DNA of 64,000 nt from Polynucleobacter necessarius (lineage in GTDB: Bacteria > Pseudomonadota > Gammaproteobacteria > Burkholderiales > Burkholderiaceae), in contig NZ_LT606946.1 of NCBI RefSeq assembly GCF_900095175.1, forward strand, positions 846,058-910,057. The letters are read 5' to 3'. Each line of letters opens with the position of its first letter. Position 1 is the first letter of the stretch. The translations under genes were made by a program, and so were the position numbers. This document shows, piece after piece, positions 1 through 9,810 of this stretch. The notes below the pieces were generated by a model. It made no database searches, was not told where the DNA came from, and was given only the letters and a program-made list of their open reading frames with translations.

Positions 1-483
1 CTAGAGCGCATACAAGCATGGCGAGCTGCATGCCCAGATTTAGTCATTCGCAGTACCTTTATCGCAGGCTTTCCCGGTGAAACGGAAGAAGAGTTTGAAT
101 ATCTCCTGAATTTCTTGGATGAGGCTCAAATTGATCGTGCCGGCTGCTTTGCCTATTCACCAGTGGATGGTGCAACAGCCAACGCTTTGGATAACCCAAT
201 TCCAGATGCTATGCGCGAAGATCGCCGCGCTCGTTTTATGGCAAAAGCCGAAGAAATCTCCACTAAACGACTTGCTAAAAAAGTAGGCAAGCGTATTCAA
301 GTCATTATTGACCGCGTGGATGAATCCGGTGGAATTGGCCGAACTATCGGTGATGCCCCTGAAATTGATGGTTTGGTGAGGGTTTTGCCTCCTAATAAGC
401 CCTCTAAGCGCTATCGTGCCGGTGAAATCATCAAAGTCACGGTTATTAGCTCCCAAGGGCATGACCTAATAGCAGAAACTTGA
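1..483 (+). CDS. rimO: RimO, ribosomal protein S12 methylthiotransferase, C-terminal part
   Basis: The reading frame is open from the first base of the window, so the 5' part of the gene lies outside. The visible 160 residues begin in the radical-SAM barrel with the [12 protein letters not shown] segment typical of RimO/MiaB methylthiotransferases, continue through a [14 protein letters not shown] stretch characteristic of RimO, and end in a TRAM-like domain (about the last 65 residues, from [10 protein letters not shown]). RimO adds a methylthio group to an aspartate of ribosomal protein S12, using two 4Fe-4S clusters. The N-terminal cluster-binding cysteines and the CxxxCxxC motif are not in the window and cannot be checked. 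The family assignment is firm; the MiaB alternative is disfavoured by the FAYSPVDGA segment. Confidence 0.9.
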   Translation, partial: LERIQAWRAACPDLVIRSTFIAGFPGETEEEFEYLLNFLDEAQIDRAGCFAYSPVDGATANALDNPIPDAMREDRRARFMAKAEEISTKRLAKKVGKRIQVIIDRVDESGGIGRTIGDAPEIDGLVRVLPPNKPSKRYRAGEIIKVTVISSQGHDLIAET

Positions 484-562
484 CTATTAGAATAAAAATA
501 GTGTTTTGGCCTATTGTTAGGATCAATATTTTGCCTAATTTGGCACCGTAAAGGGGATTGAT

Positions 563-1747
563 ATGAGTCGTGATGTCGTCGTTTTGAGTGCTGTACGTTC
601 AGCAATTGGTACTTTTAATGGAGCACTGAGTAGCCTTGAGCCATCAGAGCTCGGCGGTATGGTGATGAAAGAAGCGGTAGCCCGATCTGGAGTGGATCCA
701 TCCCTAATTAATTACGTTACTGCAGGCAATACCATCCCTACGGACAACCGGTATGCCTATGTTGCACGCGTTGCTTCCATTCAGGCTGGCTTGCCAATGG
801 AATCTGTTGCGATGGCCTTGAATCGTTTATGCAGCTCTGGCCTACAGGCGATTGTGACGACTGCTCAACAAATTATGTTGGGTGACTGCGATTACGGTAT
901 CGGCGGTGGCGTTGAAGTGATGTCACGCGGCATGTACGGTTCACCTGCAATGCGCAGCGGTGCTCGCATGGGCGATACCAAAATGATTGACTTGATGGTT
1001 TCTGTTTTGACGGATCCATTTGGCGTTGGACATATGGGTGTCACTGCAGAGAACCTGGTTGAAAAGTGGAAGTTCACACGTGAAGAGCAAGATGCTCTTG
1101 CTGTCGAGTCACATCGTCGCGCAGCTAATGCAATTAAAGAAGGTCGCTTTAAATCTCAAATCGTCCCTATCACCATCAAGACCCGTAAGGGTGATGTGGT
1201 GTTTGATACCGATGAGCATGTCAAGCCAGATACCACTATGGAAACTTTGGCGAAGATGAAAGCGGTCTTCAAAAAAGAGGGCGGTAGCGTTACTGCAGGT
1301 AATGCATCAGGCATTAATGATGGTGCAGCATTCTTTGTATTGGCTGACGCTGAAACGGCTAAGAAGGCTGGTCATAAGCCAATCGCTCGTTTAGTTTCTT
1401 ATGCTGTTGCCGGCGTGCCAAACCACATCATGGGTGAAGGTCCTATTCCAGCAACCAAGATTGCTCTTGAGCGCGCTGGCTTGAAATTGGATCAAATCGA
1501 TGTGATCGAATCTAATGAAGCTTTTGCTGCACAAGCCCTGGCTGTTGCTAAAGGTTTGGGCTTAGACCCAGCTAAGACCAACGTGAACGGTGGGGCGATT
1601 GCATTGGGCCACCCAATCGGTTGTTCTGGTGCCGCAATTGCTACAAAAGCTATCCATGAATTACATCGTGTTCAAGGCAAATATGCTTTGGTCACAATGT
1701 GTATTGGTGGTGGTCAAGGTATCGCAACTATTTTTGAGCGCCTCTAA
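563..1747 (+). CDS. Acetyl-CoA acetyltransferase / beta-ketothiolase (BktB-like)
   Basis: A full-length 394-residue thiolase. The acyl-accepting cysteine is Cys90 in NRLCSSGL, and the C-terminal catalytic pair is His350 in GHPIG and Cys380 in the MCIGGGQG motif. It condenses or cleaves acyl-CoA and acetyl-CoA, in fatty-acid breakdown or as the first step towards polyhydroxyalkanoate or ketone-body metabolism. The sequence resembles the BktB branch (broad chain-length thiolase of Cupriavidus) more than PhaA by my reading, but substrate range cannot be decided from sequence. A strong Shine-Dalgarno (AAAGGGGA) lies 6 bases before the ATG. It stands alone between rimO and the convergent serB, with no phaB or phaC beside it. 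Confidence 0.93.
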   Translation: MSRDVVVLSAVRSAIGTFNGALSSLEPSELGGMVMKEAVARSGVDPSLINYVTAGNTIPTDNRYAYVARVASIQAGLPMESVAMALNRLCSSGLQAIVTTAQQIMLGDCDYGIGGGVEVMSRGMYGSPAMRSGARMGDTKMIDLMVSVLTDPFGVGHMGVTAENLVEKWKFTREEQDALAVESHRRAANAIKEGRFKSQIVPITIKTRKGDVVFDTDEHVKPDTTMETLAKMKAVFKKEGGSVTAGNASGINDGAAFFVLADAETAKKAGHKPIARLVSYAVAGVPNHIMGEGPIPATKIALERAGLKLDQIDVIESNEAFAAQALAVAKGLGLDPAKTNVNGGAIALGHPIGCSGAAIATKAIHELHRVQGKYALVTMCIGGGQGIATIFERL

Positions 1748-1771
1748 TCAGCGCTCATTTATTGCTCTAGC

Positions 1772-1789
1772 CTAAAGCAAGTGCTTTAG
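1772..1789. terminator. Possible bidirectional hairpin between thiolase and serB
   Basis: A perfect 7-bp stem (CTAAAGC / GCTTTAG) with a 4-base loop sits between the two convergent genes and overlaps the serB stop codon. There is only a short T-rich tail (TTAATT), so this would be a weak intrinsic terminator at best. Confidence 0.35.
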
Positions 1790-2676
1790 TTAATTAGCAG
1801 TAAAGCAGCATCCAAGCCGACTCGGTCAAAAGCCGCGTCGGCTTTTTCTTTGACAATGGGTTTTGCTCGATAGGCAATACTAATACCTGAGCCATGCATC
1901 ATCGGCAGATCGTTTGATCCATCACCCATGGTGATGGAGTTACCTTTTTTGCAATTCATGAGAGCGCAGGCTTGCTCTAGGTAGGCATTTTTTGCTGCAC
2001 CATCAACAATATCGCCAATCACTTTACCGGTAAGCTTGCCGTCAACAATTTCTAGGGTGTTGGCTTGGGTTTGTTTGAAGCCCAATTCTTTTTGGAGTTT
2101 TTGGGTAAAGAAAGTGAAGCCTCCAGAAACTAGTAGTGTATACAAACCTCTAGCGTTAGCTCCGGCCAGTAATTCAGAGGCGCCAAGGTTAGGACGCAAA
2201 CGCTCCCGATAGACCGACTCCAATACCTCAGTAGATACACCCTCTAGAAGGGCTACGCGTCTGCGCAAGCTTTCTTGAAAGTCTTTAATTTCTCCGCGCA
2301 TAGTGGCTTCAGTAATTTCTGAGACCGCAGCCTTTTTACCAGTGAAATCAGCAATCTCGTCAATGCACTCAATATTAATCAGTGTGGAGTCCATATCCAT
2401 GGCCAGCACTTTTACTGCATCAGCTTTAAATCCCGGGGAAAGAAAAGCTAAATCCGTGTCGTACTTAGCAGCGATATCACGCATTGCTACTCTTGCCTCA
2501 GGCAATAAGTTTTGAGAGCAAGTCCAGCGGGCAGTGAAATATTTCGATGGTGATGACTCTAATGTGAGTTGAGCAATCTCTAGCCCCAAAACTTTTGCAT
2601 GTGCACTTAATGCAGCATTCAAGTCTGTTGGGATTGGAGTATTTGCAAGTGCTACAAGAGTGAGGTGGCTAGACAT
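1786..2676 (-). CDS. serB: Phosphoserine phosphatase SerB
   Basis: A 296-residue HAD-superfamily phosphatase that releases serine from O-phosphoserine, the last step of serine biosynthesis. The DxDxT nucleophile motif is DMDSTLI, with Asp94 as nucleophile and Asp96 as acid/base. Further HAD motifs are visible as LLVSGGF (motif II), a conserved lysine near KNAYLEQ, and GDGSNDLPM (motif IV). The roughly 80-residue N-terminal part corresponds to the ACT-like regulatory region of the proteobacterial enzyme. It is followed by mfd with a 20-base gap between the mfd stop and the serB start, so both probably share a transcript. Confidence 0.95.
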   Translation of the reverse strand: MSSHLTLVALANTPIPTDLNAALSAHAKVLGLEIAQLTLESSPSKYFTARWTCSQNLLPEARVAMRDIAAKYDTDLAFLSPGFKADAVKVLAMDMDSTLINIECIDEIADFTGKKAAVSEITEATMRGEIKDFQESLRRRVALLEGVSTEVLESVYRERLRPNLGASELLAGANARGLYTLLVSGGFTFFTQKLQKELGFKQTQANTLEIVDGKLTGKVIGDIVDGAAKNAYLEQACALMNCKKGNSITMGDGSNDLPMMHGSGISIAYRAKPIVKEKADAAFDRVGLDAALLLIN

Positions 2677-2696
2677 GGGAGGTAAGCAATCAGCAA

Positions 2697-5600
2697 TTAG
2701 TTAACTTGAGCAGTATTGAGCACAGCGGATTCATTGAGACTTCTGAGAATTTTTCGGATTTGGTCTAGACGTTGCTCTAGTTTCTCAAAATCCTTCTCTT
2801 TTTGGGGGAGAATTTTTAACTTATCTTGCCCGTTGAGTTGTATGTACTTGGATGACTGAATCAGTTGAATGATCTTCATCGAATCAATTGGGGGATTAGG
2901 AATAAATTGAATCTGAATTGAGCTTGGGCTGGCATCAATCTTTTTAATGCCAAATCCTGCCATCTCTAAACGCAAGCGATGGGTTTCATAAAGAGATTTA
3001 GCTTGGTCAGGCAAATCGCCATAGCGATCTACCAGCTCTTCACGTAATCCCATTAGCTCTGAGAAATCATTGGTGCCGGCAAAGCGCTTGTACATTGAGA
3101 GGCGCTCATGGACATCAGGGCAGTAGTCATTTGGGAATAGGGCAGGCACGCCAAGATTGACATCAGTAGTAGCCTGTAAGGGTGAAAGTAGGTCGGGCTC
3201 TTTACCGCTACGCAGAGACTTGACGGCGCGATTGAGCATCTCGGTGTACAGCTGAAAGCCAATTTCATGAATCTCGCCAGATTGTTTGTCGCCCAACACC
3301 TCGCCAGCTCCCCGAATCTCTAAATCATGCATTGCTAAATAGAAGCCTGAGCCCAATTCTTCCATTGCCTGAATTGCATTTAAACGCAATTGGGCTTGCT
3401 TGCTGAGTGCTTCAGGATCTGGGACGAGAAGATAAGCATATGCTTGGTGATGAGAGCGTCCAACGCGACCACGTAATTGGTGTAATTGCGCCAAACCAAA
3501 CTTATCTGCGCGATGCATGATGATGGTATTGGCAGTAGGAACGTCAATACCTGTCTCAATAATGGTGGTGCATAACAGGATATTGGTTCGTTGGGTCACA
3601 AACTCACGCATGACGGATTCCAATTCACGTTCATGCATTTGACCGTGAGCAACACTAATGCGTGCTTCTGGAATCAGCTCTTGTAAAGCATGCTTACGGT
3701 TCTGAATCGTTTCAACTTCGTTATGCAAGAAATAGACCTGTCCACCACGCTTAATCTCACGAAGAACTGCCTCACGAATAACGCCATCACCCTCACGATG
3801 CACAAATGTTTTGATAGCTAGGCGCTTCTGAGGTGCGATAGCGATAATAAAAAACTCTCGCAAGCCTTCCATCGCCATGCCAAGAGTTCTTGGAATAGGC
3901 GTTGCTGTCAGGGTCAGGATATCCACTTCAGCGCGCAATGCTTTGAGTGCATCCTTTTGGCGCACACCAAAACGATGCTCTTCGTCCACGATTACTAAAC
4001 CTAAATTGGCAAACTGAGTTTCTTTTGATAGCAGTTTGTGTGTGCCAATGATGATGTCGGCTTCACCTTTAGCAATTGCATCTAATGCAGCATTAATTTC
4101 TTTGGTGGTTTTAAAGCGCGAGAGCTCAACAATGCGCACCGGCCAATCTGCAAAGCGATCCTTCCAGGTGGCGACGTGCTGTTCGGCAAGAAGAGTGGTT
4201 GGAGCCAAGATGGCTACTTGCTTGCCGCCCATCACTGCAACAAAGCTGGCGCGTAGAGCTACCTCGGTCTTGCCAAAGCCCACATCACCACATACCAGCC
4301 GATCCATCGGAGTGCCGCTAGTCATATCGCCAATGACTGCAGCAATGGCATTTGCTTGATCTGGCGTTTCTTCAAAACCAAAGCTTTCCGCAAAAGCGGC
4401 GTAATCATGGGCCGAGAATTCAAAGGCATGACCTTTGCGAATCGCTCTTGCTGCATAGAGGCTTAATAGTTCTGCAGCGGTATCTCGAATTTGTTGCGCA
4501 GCTTTACGTCTTGCTTTGTCCCACTGACCAGAACCCAGTTGATGCAATGGTGCCGAGTCAGGATCGGAGCCTGCATAACGGGTGACCATTTGTAGCTGTT
4601 GCACTGGCACATACAGAGTCGCATCTTTGGCGTAAACCAAATGTAAGAACTCTTCAAAAATAGGCTCTTCTTTTGGTGGCGCTAAATTGAGGAGAACTAA
4701 ACCTTGGTAGCGGCCAATACCATGATCAGAATGCACCACAGGATCACCAATCTTGAGCTCGGATAAATCCTTAAAGAGCATGTCCGGATCGGCGCTCTCA
4801 CTTTCCTTACCTTTGCGTCGTTGACGGGCTGTGGTGGTAAAGAGCTCTGCTTCTGTTACAACAATGAGGTTTTCAGCTGACCATGTAAATCCATTAAAGA
4901 GTTGGGCTGTGACCAATCCAAAAAGTGAATCGCTCTTAATGAAATCAGCAATACCTTCAAAGCCTTCTGGCTTTAATGGGTAGAGTGGTTTGCCATTCTG
5001 CCCAGCAACTGAATTACTTTCTTCAAAGAGTTGGCGAATCGATTCTTTGCGGCCATTGCTATCGCTACAAATAAGTACGCGCACCTTCTCTTGGGAGACT
5101 AAAGCGCGTAGTCGATTAATTGGGTCAGCATCACGGCGGTGCACCGATAAATCCGGTACGGCTAAAAATTGTGGTGATTCTTTTGCTTCTTTATCTGCCT
5201 CTTTCTCTAATGCCAAACGCGCATTAGGTTTGAGCGCCGTAAAGAATTGATCGACATCTAGGAATAAGTCTGCCGGCGGAAGAATGGGGCGATCAAGATC
5301 ATGCTTTAAGAACTCATATCTAGAAAGTGTGTCTTTCCAAAATCCCTTAATGGATTCTTCAACGTCGCCAATACTGACTAGCCAGACTGGATCGCCAGAG
5401 CGAGGGAAGTAATCAAAGACTGTAGAAGACTGTTCGAAGAAGAGGGGTAAATATGATTCGATACCAGCACTAGGGATTCCGAGGTTGGCATCTTTATAAA
5501 TTGAGCAACGTGTTGGGTCGCCCTCAAACACTTCGCGCCATCTACCACGGAAGGCGGTACGTGAAGCATCATCAAATGGAAATTCATGCCCTGGTAAGAG

Positions 5601-6251
5601 GCGAACCTCTTTGACGGGATAGAGACTGCGTTGGGTGTCGGGATCAAAAGCTCTAATTTGCTCGATCTCATCACCAAATAGATCTAGGCGATAAGGCAGG
5701 CTTGAGCCCATCGGAAATAAATCAATCAAGCCGCCGCGAATACTGCATTCACCGGGACGCATGACTGAACTAACAGGGTCATAACCAGCTTGCTGTAACT
5801 GAAGTTTCAGGGCTGCCTCATTGAGCTTGTCACCTTGCCTAAAAAAGAAGGTGTGACCAGATAAAAAGTTTGGCGGACCTAGCCTTTGCAGCGCGGTAGT
5901 GATGGGTACTAAGACAATGTCGTAACTGCCGTTGAGCAATTCATAAAGCGTAGCTAAACGTTCCGAGACCAAATCCTGGTGGGGTGAGAAATGGTCATAA
6001 GGCAGGATTTCCCAATCGGGGAGGAGGCGCGTCTTCAGTTGCGGCGCAAAAGCGGGGATTTCCTCCAAGAGACGCTGCGCTTCCTGTGCCTGTGTACAGA
6101 AGATCACCATGACTGAGAATTCAGATCGATAACGTAGGGCTGATTGGGCAATTAAGGCCGCATCTGAAGAGCCTACTAGGCCTGAAAAGGTAAAGCGCTG
6201 CCCAGCCCGCGGTGCAGGTATGGGGGGTGCTAATTTTAATGCGTCAGACAT
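2697..6251 (-). CDS. mfd: Transcription-repair coupling factor Mfd
   Basis: At 1184 residues this is a complete Mfd, close to the roughly 1150 of E. coli. Mfd binds RNA polymerase stalled at DNA lesions, pushes it off and recruits UvrA. Visible parts in order are the UvrB-homology N-terminus (residues 1 to about 350), the RNA-polymerase-interacting domain (around residues 500-570, starting at the SDHGIGRYQGL segment), the superfamily 2 translocase with Walker A GDVGFGKTEVA and the DEEHRFG box, the helicase C half with QLRGRVGRS, and the C-terminal TRCF regulatory domain (CPDVHERLSMYKR). It is divergent from ispD with only 23 bases between the start codons, so the promoters of both must overlap the neighbouring coding sequence. 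Confidence 0.97.
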   Translation of the reverse strand: MSDALKLAPPIPAPRAGQRFTFSGLVGSSDAALIAQSALRYRSEFSVMVIFCTQAQEAQRLLEEIPAFAPQLKTRLLPDWEILPYDHFSPHQDLVSERLATLYELLNGSYDIVLVPITTALQRLGPPNFLSGHTFFFRQGDKLNEAALKLQLQQAGYDPVSSVMRPGECSIRGGLIDLFPMGSSLPYRLDLFGDEIEQIRAFDPDTQRSLYPVKEVRLLPGHEFPFDDASRTAFRGRWREVFEGDPTRCSIYKDANLGIPSAGIESYLPLFFEQSSTVFDYFPRSGDPVWLVSIGDVEESIKGFWKDTLSRYEFLKHDLDRPILPPADLFLDVDQFFTALKPNARLALEKEADKEAKESPQFLAVPDLSVHRRDADPINRLRALVSQEKVRVLICSDSNGRKESIRQLFEESNSVAGQNGKPLYPLKPEGFEGIADFIKSDSLFGLVTAQLFNGFTWSAENLIVVTEAELFTTTARQRRKGKESESADPDMLFKDLSELKIGDPVVHSDHGIGRYQGLVLLNLAPPKEEPIFEEFLHLVYAKDATLYVPVQQLQMVTRYAGSDPDSAPLHQLGSGQWDKARRKAAQQIRDTAAELLSLYAARAIRKGHAFEFSAHDYAAFAESFGFEETPDQANAIAAVIGDMTSGTPMDRLVCGDVGFGKTEVALRASFVAVMGGKQVAILAPTTLLAEQHVATWKDRFADWPVRIVELSRFKTTKEINAALDAIAKGEADIIIGTHKLLSKETQFANLGLVIVDEEHRFGVRQKDALKALRAEVDILTLTATPIPRTLGMAMEGLREFFIIAIAPQKRLAIKTFVHREGDGVIREAVLREIKRGGQVYFLHNEVETIQNRKHALQELIPEARISVAHGQMHERELESVMREFVTQRTNILLCTTIIETGIDVPTANTIIMHRADKFGLAQLHQLRGRVGRSHHQAYAYLLVPDPEALSKQAQLRLNAIQAMEELGSGFYLAMHDLEIRGAGEVLGDKQSGEIHEIGFQLYTEMLNRAVKSLRSGKEPDLLSPLQATTDVNLGVPALFPNDYCPDVHERLSMYKRFAGTNDFSELMGLREELVDRYGDLPDQAKSLYETHRLRLEMAGFGIKKIDASPSSIQIQFIPNPPIDSMKIIQLIQSSKYIQLNGQDKLKILPQKEKDFEKLEQRLDQIRKILRSLNESAVLNTAQVN

Positions 6252-6274
6252 CGAAGCTCATTATAGAATCAGGT

Positions 6275-7033
6275 ATGCACGCTGGAAACCCATCCTCTCA
6301 ATCTTTACCGCAATGCCACGCTTTATTACCAACGGCTGGCACTGGATCAAGACTTGGCGGAGCACTACCAAAACAGTTTCAGGAGTTGGCAGGCCAACCC
6401 ATGCTGACTTATGCCTTAAATGCCTTTGCTGCTACCCCAGAGATTGCCTCTATTTGGGTAGGGGTCAGCCCGGGTTTTATCGATAACCCCATCCTGAGTT
6501 CACTTTCCAGCAAATCTGCATCTATTCAATTTCTTCCAAGCGGTGGTCCAACTCGCCAAGAAACTGTCAGAAATACTCTGGCAGCTATGCTCAAGGCAGG
6601 CGTTCCAGAAAATGACTGGGTCTTAGTCCATGATGCTGCAAGACCTGGAATTTCTCCTGAACTCATCCAGAAGTTGATTTACGCTGTGACTCAAGCTGGT
6701 GAGGGCGGCCTTTTGGCGATGTCTCTAGCCGATACTTTAAAGATGGCCGATGCCAATTCAGCAATTGCTGGCAATCCCAATAGGGCGATGAAGACGATTT
6801 CTCGAGATCATCTTTGGCAGGCTCAAACCCCTCAGATGTTTGGTTTAAAGCACCTGCATGATGCAATTGAGGAGGGCATACGACTAGAAGCCGATATTAC
6901 CGATGAGGCAAGTGCAATTGAGCTCTCTGGCTCCAGCCCCTTATTAATAGAGGGTGCCACTTCCAACTTCAAAGTAACTCACCCAGCAGATTGGGATTTA
7001 ATGCAAACTATTTTGCAGGCAAGCAGCAAATAA
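6275..7033 (+). CDS. ispD: IspD, 2-C-methyl-D-erythritol 4-phosphate cytidylyltransferase
   Basis: IspD joins MEP to CTP, the third step of the non-mevalonate isoprenoid pathway. The 252-residue protein starts with the nucleotide-binding signature LLPTAGTGSRLGGALPKQF and carries the VHDAARP and ADITDEASAIE segments expected of the family. An upstream ATG at 6212 in the same frame would add 21 residues antisense to the mfd start. I prefer 6275 because it gives the family's usual N-terminus about 17 residues before the glycine-rich loop and has an AGG just upstream. It is followed 26 bases later by ispF, the usual pair in proteobacteria. Confidence 0.95.
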   Translation: MHAGNPSSQSLPQCHALLPTAGTGSRLGGALPKQFQELAGQPMLTYALNAFAATPEIASIWVGVSPGFIDNPILSSLSSKSASIQFLPSGGPTRQETVRNTLAAMLKAGVPENDWVLVHDAARPGISPELIQKLIYAVTQAGEGGLLAMSLADTLKMADANSAIAGNPNRAMKTISRDHLWQAQTPQMFGLKHLHDAIEEGIRLEADITDEASAIELSGSSPLLIEGATSNFKVTHPADWDLMQTILQASSK

Positions 7034-7059
7034 GCCCTCAGAACCTATAACGACAACTA

Positions 7060-7614
7060 ATGACTTCAAGCGCTCCCCAAATCCCTCAATTCCGTATTGG
7101 CCAAGGTTACGACGTTCATGCTTTAGTTGAGGGTCGAAAACTTATCTTGGGAGGTGTGCACGTCCCTAGCGACAAAGGCTTACTAGGCCATTCTGATGCA
7201 GATGCTCTGTTACATGCCTTAACTGATGCGCTTCTAGGGGCTGCAGGCCTTAACGATATTGGCCAGCTATTTCCAGATACCGATCCTCAATTTAAGGATA
7301 TGGATAGTCGCATTTTGCTCAGAGCGGCTCTTCAGAAAATTCAGGCTGCTGGGTTTCAGGTAGGCAATGTCGATGCGACAATTATTTGCCAAAAGCCCAA
7401 ATTAGCTACCTTTTTGCCCGAGATGGTCCGCAATATTGCGGCGGATTTGGCTGTTACACCAAGCCATGTCAATCTCAAGGCCAAAACGAATGAATCCCTT
7501 GGGCACTTAGGCGGAGGTGAGGGCATTGCAGTCCATGCGGTAGCTTTGCTCTCTATAAGGCCTAAATATCCTCGAAAACCGCTAAGCATTGTAGAATTAC
7601 GGTCTTTAGAGTGA
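7060..7614 (+). CDS. ispF: IspF, 2-C-methyl-D-erythritol 2,4-cyclodiphosphate synthase
   Basis: IspF makes the cyclic diphosphate of the MEP pathway, following IspD and IspE. The zinc ligands are visible as Asp and His in GQGYDVHAL and the second His in [13 protein letters not shown]. The C-terminal [17 protein letters not shown] motif is also diagnostic. The 184 residues exceed the usual 155-160 because of about 10 extra N-terminal residues and a tail of about 18 after the normal end ([16 protein letters not shown]), which I cannot assign a role. It is probably cotranscribed with ispD. Confidence 0.95.
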   Translation: MTSSAPQIPQFRIGQGYDVHALVEGRKLILGGVHVPSDKGLLGHSDADALLHALTDALLGAAGLNDIGQLFPDTDPQFKDMDSRILLRAALQKIQAAGFQVGNVDATIICQKPKLATFLPEMVRNIAADLAVTPSHVNLKAKTNESLGHLGGGEGIAVHAVALLSIRPKYPRKPLSIVELRSLE

Positions 7615-7646
7615 AGCTTCAGCTCGGTAGTGTTTGCGGAATTCGC

Positions 7647-7733
7647 GCGAGGATGGCGAAATTGGTAGACGCACCAGGTTTAGGTCCTGACGCCAGAAAT
7701 GGTGTGGGGGTTCGAGTCCCCCTCCTCGCACCA
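7647..7733 (+). tRNA. tRNA-Leu (anticodon UAG)
   Basis: The 87-base sequence folds as a class II tRNA. The acceptor stem is GCGAGGA / TCCTCGC, the D-loop contains TTGGTAGA, the anticodon loop TTTAGGT gives TAG, there is a long variable arm, and the T arm is GGGGGTTCGAGTCCCCC. The 3' CCA is encoded. The outermost pair of the anticodon stem is a C/A mismatch. Confidence 0.95.
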
Positions 7734-7789
7734 CAAGTTTGCTACTTGGCTTGGGCTTCACATATCCGATTTTCAATTAAGAGACGAGA

Positions 7790-9127
7790 ATGGCTGTGCA
7801 GATAGAAAATTTAGGTCAGTTAGACCGCAAAGTGACCTTAGAGTTCGCTCGTGCCGATTTGGCTAAGGCAAGAGAAACCCAATTGGCTAAATTGGGTAAG
7901 ACCATGAAGGCCCCAGGCTTCCGTCCAGGCAAAGCGCCTAAGAACATGGTCGAAAAACAATACGGCATGCAAGTGGATTTCGAGCTTCAGTTTGATAAAG
8001 CTACAGAGCTCTTCTTCGAGTTGGCTAAAAAGGAAAACATCCTTCTGGCCGGCCAACCACGTCTCGATCCTAAATCAGAATTAGATGTAGACAAAATTGT
8101 GTTTGATGCTTACTTTGAAGTACTGCCAGAAGTAAAGATTGGCGATTTCAGCAAAGCTGAAGTAACTAAGTACACAACAGATATTTCTGATGCAGAGATT
8201 GATCGTGCACTAGATGTATTGCGTAAGCAGCAAGTTCATTACCATCCACGCGGCGTAGCTGGTGCTCATGGTGATGGCGGTGCAAACACAGCCGCTCAAG
8301 CTGGCGACCAGGTTGTAATCGACTTCGTTGGCAAGATCGACGGCGTTGAATTTGCTGGCGGTAAAGCTGAAAACTTTGAATACGTTCTTGGTGAAGGTCG
8401 CATGCTCCCAGAATTTGAAGCTGCTACATTGGGCCTCAAAGCAGGTGAGAGCAAGACTTTCCCATTAAGCTTCCCAGCGGATTACCACGGTAAAGATGTA
8501 GCCGGCAAGACTGCTGATTTCACTATCACTGTTAAGTCAGTCAACTGGGCGCACCTCCCAGCTATTGATGATGCATTCGCATTATCTTTAGGCGTTACTG
8601 AAGGTGGCGTTGCTAAGATGCGTGAAGAAGTAAAAGAAAATTTAGAGCGCGAAACAAAACGTCGCACCACCTCCTTGTTAAAGGGTGAGGTAATGGAAAA
8701 GCTCAATAGCCTTTGCGAGCTCGACGCACCAAAATCTTTGGTTGCTCAAGAACAAGAGCGTTTAGTTGAGTCTGCACGTCAAGACTTGATGCAACGTGGT
8801 ATTCCAAATGCCAAAGATGCACCGATTCCTGCTGAAATGTTCGCTGAGCAAGCACTCAAGCGTGTTCGCCTCGGTTTGATTTTGAGTGACTTGGTTAAGC
8901 AGCAGAACTTGGCTGCTACTGCAGATCAAATCAAAGCTGAAATTGACGAGCAAGCTGCTACATACGAAGATCCTAAAGAAGTAGTCCGCTGGTTCTACAG
9001 CAAGCCAAGCCGTCTCAAAGATATCGAGAACTTGGTGCTAGAAGACAATGTGATTAAGTATTTCACTTCGCAAGCTAAAGTGATCGATAAAGCAGTTACT
9101 TTCGAAGAACTCAGCAAGCTCAATTAA
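7790..9127 (+). CDS. tig: Trigger factor, ribosome-associated chaperone
   Basis: A 445-residue trigger factor. The N-terminal ribosome-binding domain includes the signature FRPGKAPKNMVEKQYG (residues 44-59). An FKBP-type peptidyl-prolyl isomerase domain follows around residues 165-260 (QVVIDFVGKIDG, then ADYHGKDVAGKTADF), and the rest is the helical chaperone domain. It shields nascent chains at the ribosome exit tunnel. The gene leads the conserved tig-clpP-clpX-lon order found widely in proteobacteria. The clpP start is only 27 bases downstream, so the two are probably cotranscribed. Confidence 0.97.
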   Translation: MAVQIENLGQLDRKVTLEFARADLAKARETQLAKLGKTMKAPGFRPGKAPKNMVEKQYGMQVDFELQFDKATELFFELAKKENILLAGQPRLDPKSELDVDKIVFDAYFEVLPEVKIGDFSKAEVTKYTTDISDAEIDRALDVLRKQQVHYHPRGVAGAHGDGGANTAAQAGDQVVIDFVGKIDGVEFAGGKAENFEYVLGEGRMLPEFEAATLGLKAGESKTFPLSFPADYHGKDVAGKTADFTITVKSVNWAHLPAIDDAFALSLGVTEGGVAKMREEVKENLERETKRRTTSLLKGEVMEKLNSLCELDAPKSLVAQEQERLVESARQDLMQRGIPNAKDAPIPAEMFAEQALKRVRLGLILSDLVKQQNLAATADQIKAEIDEQAATYEDPKEVVRWFYSKPSRLKDIENLVLEDNVIKYFTSQAKVIDKAVTFEELSKLN

Positions 9128-9154
9128 GTATTTAACAAATAAAGGCCTGATCAC

Positions 9155-9784
9155 ATGAACCAGAATCATTTCCAGTCTGAGAATTTAGAGCCCAAAGGTT
9201 TGGGTTTAGTTCCAATGGTGATTGAAACCTCTGGTCGAGGTGAAAGGGCCTATGACATTTACTCTCGCTTACTAAGAGAACGTGTTGTGTTCTTGGTTGG
9301 CGAAGTAAATGATCAAACAGCAAATTTAGTGATTGCCCAGTTGCTATTTCTTGAGAGCGAGAACCCAGATAAAGAAATTTCTCTATACATCAACTCTCCT
9401 GGGGGTTCTGTATCTGCTGGATTAGCAATCTATGACACCATGCAATTCATTAAGCCACACGTGAGCACCTTGTGTATGGGTATGGCTGCGAGCATGGGCG
9501 CATTCTTATTATGTGCTGGCGAGAAAGGTAAGCGTTATGCATTACCAAATTCACGCGTCATGATTCATCAGCCATTAGGCGGTGCACGTGGTCAAGCTTC
9601 TGATATTGAAATTCAAGCCCGTGAAATTCTGTACTTGCGTGAGCGCTTGAATAAAATTTTGGCAGATCGCACTGGCCAATCGATTGAAACGATTGCTAAA
9701 GATACTGATCGCGATAACTTCATGTCTGCAGACCAAGCTCAAGAGTATGGCTTGATCGATAAAGTCATTGATAAGCGTCCTTAA
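9155..9784 (+). CDS. clpP: ATP-dependent Clp protease proteolytic subunit ClpP
   Basis: A 209-residue serine peptidase, the barrel component of ClpXP and ClpAP. The catalytic serine is in GMAASMGAF and the catalytic histidine in [10 protein letters not shown]. The [19 protein letters not shown] substrate-binding segment is intact, and the catalytic aspartate is expected in the KDTDRDNFM region. It lies between tig and clpX, and the start codon is preceded by an AAAGGCCTGA stretch. Confidence 0.97.
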   Translation: MNQNHFQSENLEPKGLGLVPMVIETSGRGERAYDIYSRLLRERVVFLVGEVNDQTANLVIAQLLFLESENPDKEISLYINSPGGSVSAGLAIYDTMQFIKPHVSTLCMGMAASMGAFLLCAGEKGKRYALPNSRVMIHQPLGGARGQASDIEIQAREILYLRERLNKILADRTGQSIETIAKDTDRDNFMSADQAQEYGLIDKVIDKRP

Positions 9785-9810
9785 TCTACACCCACACTTA
9801 GATTGCTATT

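Noticed and set aside
7611..7805. Plus-strand 64-codon frame across tRNA-Leu
   Set aside because: It runs through the tRNA and into the tig start; no family similarity.
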